This document shows positions 1-5,339 of a DNA stretch of 5,339 nucleotides, one piece after another. The notes beneath the pieces were generated by a model that worked only from the letters and a program-made list of their open reading frames with translations, had not been told where the DNA came from and ran no database searches. Location of the stretch: assembly GCA_038203525.1 (NCBI GenBank), contig JBBRDW010000186.1, positions 1 through 5,339 on the forward strand, written 5' to 3'. The position numbers and the translations under genes were made by a program. Position 1 is the stretch's first letter. Each line of letters starts with the position of its first letter. Source of the stretch: Limnovirga sp038203525 (lineage in GTDB: Bacteria; Bacteroidota; Bacteroidia; Chitinophagales; Chitinophagaceae).

Positions 1-1044
1 GAAGAAAGAAAGCGGTTACAAAAAATTGTGGAAGCCATCAAAACAAAAAACTTTGGCGTAATTGTACGCACCGCAGCCGAAGGAAAAAATACAGCAGAAC
101 TTCACGAAGATCTGCTGAACCTTATGGAAACCTGGAAAGGCATTCAAAAAAGCCTTCAAAATGCAGTTGCACCAAGCAAAATTTTAAGCGAGCAGGATAA
201 AACCACCAGCATTCTTAGAGACCTGTTAACGGTAGATTTTAACCGCATCATCACCAACGACAAGAATATATACAACGATACACTTTCCTATATTCAAAAA
301 ATAGCACCTGATAAACAGGATATTGTTTCACAATACACAAACGGGGTCCCTATTTTTGAACAGTTCGGAATAACCAAACAGGTAAAATCTTCATTTGGTA
401 AAACGGTAAACCTGCCAAGCGGTGCCTATCTTATCATAGAACATACAGAAGCATTACATGTAGTAGATGTAAACAGCGGGTACAAAAGTATCAGCAACAA
501 CCAGGAAGAAAACGCCGTAGAAACGAATATAGAAGCCGCGGAAGAAATTGCGAGGCAGCTAAGGCTAAGAGATATTGGCGGAATTATAGTTGTAGATTTT
601 ATTGATATGAAGCACCCTGAAAACAAACGCCGCCTTCAGGAAGCCATGGAAGAATTTATGCGCACAGACAGGGCAAAACATGCCGTATTACCCATTTCAA
701 AATTTGGGTTAATGCAAATAACCCGCCAGCGCATGAGGCCCGAAATGAATATCAACACCTCCGAAATTTGCCCCAGTTGCAAAGGCACGGGAAAAGTTTC
801 CAGCACGCTGCTGCTGCAGGACGATATTGAAAAGCGCATCCATTACCTCGTTACACATCAGCATAAAGACCTAACCATTTATGTACACCCCATTGTTTAC
901 TCGCATTTAACCAAAGGTATTTTTTCTATTTCCTGGAAATGGAGAAGAAAATTCAAGAGCCGGATTAAAGTAAAGCCCAACACAGATTATTATTTAACCG
1001 AGTTTCATTTCTTCGATTCAAACCAGGAAGAAATTAAGTTCTAA
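1..1044 (+). CDS. rng: Ribonuclease G/E family endoribonuclease, 5'-truncated by the window edge
   Basis: The frame is open from the first base, so the GTG at 28 is not a real start; 347 residues of the C-terminal part are visible. The family is a Mg2+-dependent, single-strand-specific cytoplasmic endoribonuclease that cuts AU-rich RNA in rRNA maturation and mRNA decay. In visible-residue numbering, the stretch around VRTAAEG (about 23-29) is typical of the family. The two metal-binding aspartates are D156 (in VVDVNSG) and D199 (in VVDFIDM). The zinc-link cysteines are C257 and C260 (CPSCKGTG). The spacings of 43 and 58 residues equal those between D303, D346 and C404 of E. coli RNase E. The protein ends soon after the small C-terminal domain, so it is of the short RNase G type with no long RNase E degradosome tail. 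The N-terminal S1 region lies outside the window. The family is certain; the choice of rng over rne rests on the short C-terminus. Confidence 0.95.
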   Translation, partial: EERKRLQKIVEAIKTKNFGVIVRTAAEGKNTAELHEDLLNLMETWKGIQKSLQNAVAPSKILSEQDKTTSILRDLLTVDFNRIITNDKNIYNDTLSYIQKIAPDKQDIVSQYTNGVPIFEQFGITKQVKSSFGKTVNLPSGAYLIIEHTEALHVVDVNSGYKSISNNQEENAVETNIEAAEEIARQLRLRDIGGIIVVDFIDMKHPENKRRLQEAMEEFMRTDRAKHAVLPISKFGLMQITRQRMRPEMNINTSEICPSCKGTGKVSSTLLLQDDIEKRIHYLVTHQHKDLTIYVHPIVYSHLTKGIFSISWKWRRKFKSRIKVKPNTDYYLTEFHFFDSNQEEIKF

Positions 1045-1065
1045 ATGCCATAAATATTCAACTTA

Positions 1066-1098
1066 TTAAAAAGCCTTTGTTAACGCAAAGGTTTTTTT
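1066..1098 (+). terminator. Intrinsic terminator of the RNase G gene
   Basis: The stem CCTTTG (1074-1079) pairs with CAAAGG (1086-1091). It can be extended inward by a T-G wobble around a four-base TAAC loop, and outward by a G-T wobble and A-T pairs. Seven T residues follow (1092-1098). It starts about 20 nt after the RNase stop codon, as expected for a Rho-independent terminator. Confidence 0.9.
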
Positions 1099-1274
1099 AT
1101 GCGCTTACTAAAGAGAAAATAATTTTTTTGAGCCGAGTAGTGAGCGGTGCCAAACTAAAAATCTTTGTTCGGCTTTACTTGCGTCGCACTCTTGTACTTT
1201 CTGTAATTCTATTCAACTTTTATCTTAGCGTAGATTGAAACGAATCATGTTGGTTACAACACCGCTATCGGCAG
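1099..1274. other. Convergent intergenic stretch with no recognisable gene
   Basis: This lies between the RNase terminator and the palindrome that ends the opposing gene. I see no open frame with a plausible start, no tRNA and no clear promoter. The only structure is a weak 6-bp inverted repeat, AGCCGA (1131-1136) and TCGGCT (1169-1174), separated by 32 nt. It sits in a segment (about 1131-1203) that is GC-richer than the AT-rich sequence around it. That contrast could mark an interspersed non-coding repeat or the remnant of a gene, but nothing in the window proves either. Confidence 0.4.
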
Positions 1275-1311
1275 AAAGAAAAACCTGTAAGATTTTAAAA
1301 ATCTTACAGGT
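1275..1311 (-). terminator. Perfect 14-bp palindrome, probable bidirectional terminator of the 230-residue gene
   Basis: The arms ACCTGTAAGATTTT (1283-1296) and its exact complement (1298-1311) flank a single central base. In practice the A/T-rich centre would form the loop. Read on the minus strand, the hairpin begins 25 nt past the stop codon of the 230-residue gene and is followed by a T-rich run broken by one C (complement of 1275-1282). On the plus strand it is followed by TATATATTTTTC, so it could also act as a backup terminator for the RNase gene. Termination is inferred from structure and position. Confidence 0.75.
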
Positions 1312-1335
1312 ATATATTTTTCTACGAAATAATTC

Positions 1336-2028
1336 TTATGCTGCCGGAGGAGGTGCAGGCGGTGAACCTTTTGACGTACCGCCACCAACTAATACATAAT
1401 CGTTATAACGGGCTTCGTCTATGTCCTCGTAGAGGCTGCGGCCAATGCTGGCAAGGCGGCTCATTTCTGTCCATAGTGCATTACCTTTTATTATCCTGTC
1501 CTGCGTTTCAAGGTCACGGCTTTCTATAGCATCCTGAATAGCATCTATAGCAGTGTCTAAGCTGGTGGCAAGTGTGCCAATAGCTGTAAGTTTTGCTGCT
1601 GTAAGCCCCTGTGGTGTAAGTTCGGTTAATAATTTAGTGCCTACCCTTACTACCCGGCGGGCAAGACGGTAGAGGTCATTGTCCGTAACTTCTGAGAGGC
1701 CGTCGAACCCAAAAGTGTTGTACTTGCCGGTAGTGCCATAAGCCGTTTCGGCCATATTGCGGATGGGGCGCACTGCTATGCGTATGCTTTCGGCAATACC
1801 ATCTTTTGTAATAGTTGCATCGGTAATTAACCCGAGCAATTCTTCATCGGTAGTGGTATCATCAAAAGTGGTGATGAGCACCTGTAGTGCTGTAACCTGC
1901 GTGGCGGTAATGTTGCGGGCGGCAAAGTCTGGCAGGTCGCGGTTAATACTTGTTTTTAGTGCATCGGCAAGCTGTTTCAGGTCGCCATCTGCCATTGCAT
2001 ACTGTCGGGTTGCTGTTTGTTTAGGCAT
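1336..2028 (-). CDS. Conserved-looking hypothetical protein with an internal duplication, 230 residues
   Basis: I cannot assign a function. The ATG at 2028-2026 is the earliest possible start, because an in-frame TAA lies only 12 nt upstream (complement of 2041-2043). Met12 is a possible later start. There is no signal peptide or membrane segment, so the protein is probably cytoplasmic. It looks almost wholly helical, rich in Ala, Thr, Leu and Asp. Residues 12-61 align without gaps to 114-163. Matching positions include ADGDLKQLAD against TDNDLYRLAR, and ITATQVTALQVL against LTAAKLTAIGTL. Both halves also end in a similar Tyr/Asn-rich motif (YGTTGKYNTFG near 97-107, YEDIDEARYNDY near 200-211). 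The protein is therefore two diverged copies of a roughly 100-residue unit. A Gly/Ser linker and a PPAPPPAA tail follow. No Shine-Dalgarno sequence is visible, as is usual in Bacteroidota. The gene is convergent with the RNase gene and ends at a palindrome. I have a general impression that similar proteins occur in other Bacteroidota, but could not check this. Confidence 0.85.
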   Translation of the reverse strand: MPKQTATRQYAMADGDLKQLADALKTSINRDLPDFAARNITATQVTALQVLITTFDDTTTDEELLGLITDATITKDGIAESIRIAVRPIRNMAETAYGTTGKYNTFGFDGLSEVTDNDLYRLARRVVRVGTKLLTELTPQGLTAAKLTAIGTLATSLDTAIDAIQDAIESRDLETQDRIIKGNALWTEMSRLASIGRSLYEDIDEARYNDYVLVGGGTSKGSPPAPPPAA

Positions 2029-2127
2029 CGTAATTGTATTTTAGGTTATAAATAAAAAGGTATAATTGATGGTTTTATAAAAAATTTACATAACTATTGC
2101 CGCTTTAGCATCCGTTAACCGAAGCGG

Positions 2128-2274
2128 AAGGTCTTTTAATCATTCCATGATGTCCGTTGCAAATTCCGTAAGCTCAGTTGAGTAAAAAACCTGTCCAGTT
2201 GTCAGTTCCGTACTTCCAGTTGAGCATTCCGGGGCTCCAGTTAATCATTCCGGGGCTCCAGTTGAGCGTTCCGG
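2128..2274. repeat. 21-bp tandem repeat (minisatellite), about seven decaying copies
   Basis: Units begin at 2128, 2149, 2170, 2191, 2212, 2233 and 2254, all in the same 21-bp phase. The three rightmost are the closest to one another and share the core CCAGTTgAgCaTTCCGG. The leftmost are recognisable mainly by phase; for example, TTAATCATTCC recurs exactly five units apart, at 2136 and 2241. Because 21 is a multiple of three, each strand reads as a heptapeptide repeat. Minus-strand units read PGTLNWS, PGMINWS, PGMLNWK and YGTDNWT; the next unit contains a TGA stop. Plus-strand units read like LSIPGLQ. The copies abut with no spacers, so this is not a CRISPR array. Its function is unknown. Confidence 0.85.
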
Positions 2275-2296
2275 GGCCATTTTGGCATAAAAGGCC
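2275..2296. other. Bulged hairpin at the edge of the tandem repeat
   Basis: GGCC (2275-2278) and TTTT (2280-2283) pair with AAAA (2289-2292) and GGCC (2293-2296). There is one bulged A and a five-base loop. No T-run follows on the minus strand, so it is a poor intrinsic terminator. It could stabilise the 3' end of the propeller mRNA, but that is a guess. Confidence 0.4.
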
Positions 2297-2315
2297 ATAC
2301 GGAATGGTTAACGGG

Positions 2316-2330
2316 GTTTGCTTTGCAAAC
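2316..2330 (-). terminator. Short hairpin just after the propeller gene, weak terminator candidate
   Basis: GTTTGC (2316-2321) and GCAAAC (2325-2330) form a perfect 6-bp stem around a three-base loop. It lies 8 nt past the stop codon of the delta-60 gene on the minus strand. The sequence after it on that strand is CCCGTTAACC, with no T-run, so intrinsic termination here is doubtful. The T-rich run is on the other side. Confidence 0.35.
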
Positions 2331-2338
2331 TGTTCTTT

Positions 2339-4177
2339 TTACTGTTTTACAAACTTTTCTGTAGCTACACCATTTGCATCTTTTACCCTTACCATATAAG
2401 TACCCGGTGCAAGGTTTTGGATGCTGAAAGTATAGGTAGCGGCCTTTACTGTAAACTGCTGCAGGGTTTTGCCTTGCACATCGAGTACAGTGATGGTACT
2501 GGTAATGGCTGTATTTAACCCCTTTACCGTAAGCTTGTCTTTTGCAGGGTTGGGAAACAGTTGTATGCTGCCCGGTTTTAAATAACCAATGCTTACCGTT
2601 TTGCTGTAACTGAACTTACCATCTTTATCTACCTGTTTAAGGCGGTAATAATTAGTACCAGCAAATGGTAATTTATCTGTATAGGCATAATCCTGTACCG
2701 CTGCGCCGGTTGCTGCACTGTTTACCCTTGCAACGGCCGTATAATTAACTGCATTGCCGCTGCGCTCTACTGCAAAATAGCTGTTATTTAATTCGGTGGT
2801 GGTTTGCCAATTAAGAGTTACGTACTCTTTGGTTTGCGTAGCGGTAAATTTGCTGTAGATGATGGGAAGGGCTGCATCGTTATTAAAACGTACTAAGCCA
2901 ATGAAAGTGAAATCATTGTCAGTAGGTGGATAACCGTACCCACCCACTACAATCTTTCCGTCCTTTTGCAAGGCACCAGCACCTGCTCCAAGAATATTTG
3001 TAAATTCATTAAAATCCTGTGTAGCTAATCCGTTTTCTCCAAAAGACAAATCAACACTACCATCCACATTGTATTTCGCTGCGGCGAAAGCATCTTTTTC
3101 ATCAGTTGAATAAACCCCGGTAAGTATAATTTTTTTATCTGCTTCTACATTTACAGTTAATGCCCCTGTAGAGCCTACTTTGTTTGTTGTTAATAGGGAA
3201 TAGCCTTTTTTATCGCCAAAAGCTGTATCTATTGAACCATCATTGTTAAAACGTACTACAGCCATCTTGCCAGGACCACTCCCCCCACCGCCTGCTAACA
3301 GTATCTTACCATCAGGCTGCAAAGCCATATCGTATATGTATGAATAAGGCAGGTCAGCATCTTCGAACCGTATGCCAGCAATACCATCTTTCTCTTCATC
3401 AAAAGTATTATCAAAACTGCCATCCGGTAAAAAACGGATTACAAAAAAAGTATTTCCAAAATACTTACCTGCTATCAATATTTTGTTATCCGTTTGCAGG
3501 GCAATGGCATTTACACTATATATACCCAGCTCATCTGAAACCAATACAATACCTTTTTCACCAAAACTTTCATCCATTTCCCCATCGGGTAAAATACGCA
3601 TTACAAATGGTTCGCCTTCATTATAATCTGTAAGCCCTTTAAAACCGGTAACTATTATTTTATCATCCTCCTGTATTACTATATCAGCTACTCTATCATT
3701 CTTTCCCACACTTTTTACAAATATGCCATCCCCATTGAAACTACTATCCAAAGAACCATTAGCATTTAAACGAGCAATACATAAATCAGAGTAATGATTG
3801 GAAGTGTTAGTTGACATGCCACCAGCTATTATTTTTCCATTTTCCTGTAATGCTAGGGAAACGAGTAAATAAATAGACTCCCCCTCAGCATAGGTAATTG
3901 TTGTTTCCCCTTTATTACCAAAACTTTCATCTAAACTTCCATCCGTATTAAAACGACCAATAATAAAGCCCCTTTCATTTACATTATAACTATAGTGTGT
4001 ACCACCAGTAAGTATTTTTCCGTCTTCTTGTATAACTAAAGCATCGCAAATCCCAGTAAAGGTTTCATTAATTACTTTACCATTAATACCAAAACTGTTA
4101 TCTGCTGTACCGGATTGTGCATTAACCGTAAGACTCATAATAAGATAGCAGACTGTTGTGTAAATAAGATGTTTCAT
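2339..4177 (-). CDS. Secreted delta-60 repeat (beta-propeller-like) protein with T9SS type A C-terminal sorting domain
   Basis: A full-length protein of 612 residues. Residues 1-20 form a Sec signal peptide with likely cleavage after VNA, before Gln21. Seven delta-60 repeats follow, starting near residues 26, 83, 144, 202, 256, 317 and 376. Each begins D-x-S/T/A-F, has a central ALQxDGKIxxxG-like strand, and most end in R-F/L-N-x-D-G-S-L/I/V. Seven such units fit a seven-bladed propeller. Residues 439-535 are the FN3-like segment common in T9SS cargo (VTLNWQTTTELNNSYFAVER, then NYYRLKQVDKDGKFSYS). Residues 538-612 are a type A sorting domain (LFPNPAKDKLTV, GTYMVRV, ending KFVKQ), which directs outer-membrane export and surface attachment or release. 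The start is the ATG at 4177, with an A-rich leader 19 nt after the hydrolase gene. The two are therefore probably one transcript. No catalytic motif is seen; a binding or scaffold role is inferred. Confidence 0.95.
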   Translation of the reverse strand: MKHLIYTTVCYLIMSLTVNAQSGTADNSFGINGKVINETFTGICDALVIQEDGKILTGGTHYSYNVNERGFIIGRFNTDGSLDESFGNKGETTITYAEGESIYLLVSLALQENGKIIAGGMSTNTSNHYSDLCIARLNANGSLDSSFNGDGIFVKSVGKNDRVADIVIQEDDKIIVTGFKGLTDYNEGEPFVMRILPDGEMDESFGEKGIVLVSDELGIYSVNAIALQTDNKILIAGKYFGNTFFVIRFLPDGSFDNTFDEEKDGIAGIRFEDADLPYSYIYDMALQPDGKILLAGGGGSGPGKMAVVRFNNDGSIDTAFGDKKGYSLLTTNKVGSTGALTVNVEADKKIILTGVYSTDEKDAFAAAKYNVDGSVDLSFGENGLATQDFNEFTNILGAGAGALQKDGKIVVGGYGYPPTDNDFTFIGLVRFNNDAALPIIYSKFTATQTKEYVTLNWQTTTELNNSYFAVERSGNAVNYTAVARVNSAATGAAVQDYAYTDKLPFAGTNYYRLKQVDKDGKFSYSKTVSIGYLKPGSIQLFPNPAKDKLTVKGLNTAITSTITVLDVQGKTLQQFTVKAATYTFSIQNLAPGTYMVRVKDANGVATEKFVKQ

Positions 4178-4196
4178 AATATTTTTTTTATTGTTA

Positions 4197-5339
4197 TTAA
4201 AGATTTACAGGATCGCAGTTAATGTCATATTCTACAAGTGGAGGACAAGTGTTGGCATCTGAAGTATCAGAACATTGCCTTGTATTTTTGCAATTGATAA
4301 AATAGGTGCGGGCATCATTAGTTCCGTCCTTTAAATATCTAAAGGAAGGATGTACGTGCCCAACGTTGCTGTAATTCATGATCCTCTGGCAAAATACCGC
4401 AATTCTTCCTGCAATATAGCTGGTAACCGCTGCATCTGTAATATAGCCGGTTCCATAATCGCTTTTATAACGGTTAGGGCTAACATCCCCGCTCAATCCA
4501 TGCTTAGCGTCGCAGTCCCCATAAAACTCAGTAAACCTGTTTATGCGACTGTCTTTAAGTATATTATAAACAGTTAAACCACTCCCTTTTTTTGTAAATT
4601 GCCTTGTACCAGCGGGTGTATTTGGCGTCTTTATTTGATAGGTACCATTTTGATAAAAGCAAAAACTTTCTTTATTATATAAAGGATCCGTTGAATTTAA
4701 AAAATCCTGACTTGCATCATCAAGGTAGGGATTTGTGCCATCGAGTCTGCCATGAAAGGAAATTACTGGGGCATTGAAGGGAGAAGCTCCTGGGCTTGAT
4801 ACGTTATCTTTAAAAAAAGCTGCTTCTTCGGTAAAAGGGTCTACTGCAGGCATACGCAGTGCCCCCCAGCAGCTAAACACGCCCCTAATCAAGGGCATTG
4901 GGTCTGTTGAAAGTGCCTCGTAATTATTTGAATCAATACCATCTAGCGCCCCGGAGATAGATAAAGTGGAGGCGGGGTCTGTTAAAAATGTAGCATCTAC
5001 CATTGCCTGATCCCGTAAATAAGCCACATTCAGCGCTATGCCCGCCCCTGCACTGGCTCCGCCAATAAAAAATTGGTCGGGATCAATCAGGAATTTTTTA
5101 TAATTGCTGTTAGCAGTGTTTGCAACATTTCTTTTTAAAATCAGCTTTGCAGCAGCGCGTACATCCAGTATACCACGGTAGGGTGCAAGGTGTTCCTGAG
5201 CAGAAGTAAGCGTTCCATTTCCATCTACAATCCTGCCAGTCCTATACTCAATTTGAAAAACTACAAACCCTTTTCGTGCAAACTCAGTGGCAACTTGTTC
5301 CGTGAAAATATCATCATAAGAGGTACATTCTTTAAAACC
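4197..5339 (-). CDS. Alpha/beta-hydrolase, carboxylesterase/lipase type, 5'-truncated by the window edge
   Basis: The minus-strand frame is open to the right edge, giving 380 visible residues. The GTG at 5027 is internal, because the nucleophile elbow lies upstream of it. In visible numbering, GASAG (94-98) follows FLIDPDQFFIGG and carries the likely nucleophile Ser96. The motif FHGRLDGTNP suits the acid, likely Asp200. GHVHPSF suits the base, His328 or His330. The segment FARKGFVVFQIEYR matches the strand before the elbow in BD-FAE/carboxylesterase-like enzymes. The oxyanion HGG loop and any signal peptide should lie in the missing N-terminus. The reaction is presumably ester hydrolysis; the substrate cannot be read. 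About nine cysteines, four of them in the last 31 residues, suggest a disulfide-bonded protein outside the cytoplasm. The C-terminus ends DPVNL with no T9SS sorting domain. It is followed at once by the propeller gene. Confidence 0.9.
   Translation of the reverse strand, partial: GFKECTSYDDIFTEQVATEFARKGFVVFQIEYRTGRIVDGNGTLTSAQEHLAPYRGILDVRAAAKLILKRNVANTANSNYKKFLIDPDQFFIGGASAGAGIALNVAYLRDQAMVDATFLTDPASTLSISGALDGIDSNNYEALSTDPMPLIRGVFSCWGALRMPAVDPFTEEAAFFKDNVSSPGASPFNAPVISFHGRLDGTNPYLDDASQDFLNSTDPLYNKESFCFYQNGTYQIKTPNTPAGTRQFTKKGSGLTVYNILKDSRINRFTEFYGDCDAKHGLSGDVSPNRYKSDYGTGYITDAAVTSYIAGRIAVFCQRIMNYSNVGHVHPSFRYLKDGTNDARTYFINCKNTRQCSDTSDANTCPPLVEYDINCDPVNL

Larger units (their letters stand above)
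2029..2338. other. Intergenic region carrying tandem repeats and small hairpins
   Basis: This 310-nt gap separates two minus-strand genes and is too disrupted to code on either strand. From the right it holds a short hairpin just past the propeller gene's stop codon (2316-2330), a bulged hairpin (2275-2296), about seven 21-bp repeats (2128-2274), and a hairpin with arms CCGCTT (2100-2105) and AAGCGG (2122-2127) around a 16-nt loop. An AT-rich leader for the 230-residue gene follows (2029-2099). Its promoter should lie here. The nearest match to the Bacteroidota -7 element TAnnTTTG is TACCTTTT on the minus strand (2062-2055). That match lacks the final G and has no TTG at the right distance, so I do not call a promoter. 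Confidence 0.6.

Noticed and set aside
28..30. GTG as the start of the RNase gene
   Set aside because: The frame is open from base 1 and the upstream codons read as RNase E/G sequence. The S1 domain must lie further upstream, outside the window.
426..839. Two minus-strand frames inside the RNase gene
   Set aside because: They overlap strongly conserved RNase E/G motifs, including both catalytic aspartates and the zinc-link, on the other strand.
1757..2044. Plus-strand frame opposite the 230-residue gene
   Set aside because: It is an antisense shadow. The minus-strand protein has an internal duplication and a coherent helical pattern, while this one has low-complexity Ser/Val composition.
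2128..2274. CRISPR array
   Set aside because: The repeats are only 21 bp, adjoin directly without unique spacers, and no cas gene is present.
2178..2399. Plus-strand open frame of 73 codons with LSIPGLQ-type repeats
   Set aside because: It starts at a TTG inside the tandem repeat, its periodicity is explained by the 21-bp DNA repeat, and its right end overlaps the 3' end of the propeller gene antisense. No leader or promoter supports it.
3340..3633. Plus-strand frames inside the propeller gene
   Set aside because: They are antisense to delta-60 repeats 4 and 5, and the two frames overlap each other. They have no independent support.
4350..4577. Plus-strand frame inside the hydrolase gene
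   Set aside because: It is antisense to the region encoding the catalytic histidine and has no family resemblance or leader.
5025..5027. GTG as the start of the hydrolase gene
   Set aside because: The same frame continues upstream without a stop to the window edge, and those 104 codons encode the strand, helix and GASAG nucleophile elbow that the enzyme needs.

Overview
The window suggests a chromosome of the phylum Bacteroidota, probably a Chitinophaga/Sphingobacterium-like lineage. The main reasons are a secreted protein ending in a type IX secretion (T9SS) type A sorting domain, A-rich leaders without a Shine-Dalgarno sequence, and the style of the RNase E/G protein. The genus-level guess is inference; no rRNA gene is present.

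Layout. (1) Bases 1-1044 (+) hold the C-terminal two thirds of an RNase G/E endoribonuclease gene, cut off at the left edge and followed by a strong intrinsic terminator (1066-1098). (2) Bases 1099-1335 are a convergent intergenic region ending in a 14-bp perfect palindrome (1283-1311), which looks like a bidirectional terminator. (3) Bases 1336-2028 (-) encode a 230-residue protein of unknown function made of two diverged copies of one helical unit. (4) Bases 2029-2338 are a non-coding gap. It carries about seven in-phase, decaying copies of a 21-bp tandem repeat (2128-2274) and several small hairpins. (5) Bases 2339-4177 (-) encode a 612-residue secreted delta-60-repeat protein: signal peptide, seven repeats (probably a seven-bladed beta-propeller), an FN3-like linker domain and a T9SS sorting domain. 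(6) Bases 4197-5339 (-) encode an alpha/beta-hydrolase (carboxylesterase/lipase type) with a G-A-S-A-G nucleophile elbow. Its frame stays open to the right edge, so the 5' end lies outside the window.

How the genes relate. The hydrolase and the propeller protein are 19 nt apart on the same strand with no terminator between them, so they are probably co-transcribed as an extracytoplasmic/surface pair. The 230-residue gene is on the same strand but about 310 nt further on, behind repeats and hairpins, and is probably a separate unit. The RNase gene is an unrelated housekeeping gene pointing the other way. I do not see a defence system, mobile element, CRISPR array or RNA gene. The least ordinary items are the 21-bp minisatellite, with its heptapeptide-like periodicity, and the duplicated unknown protein.
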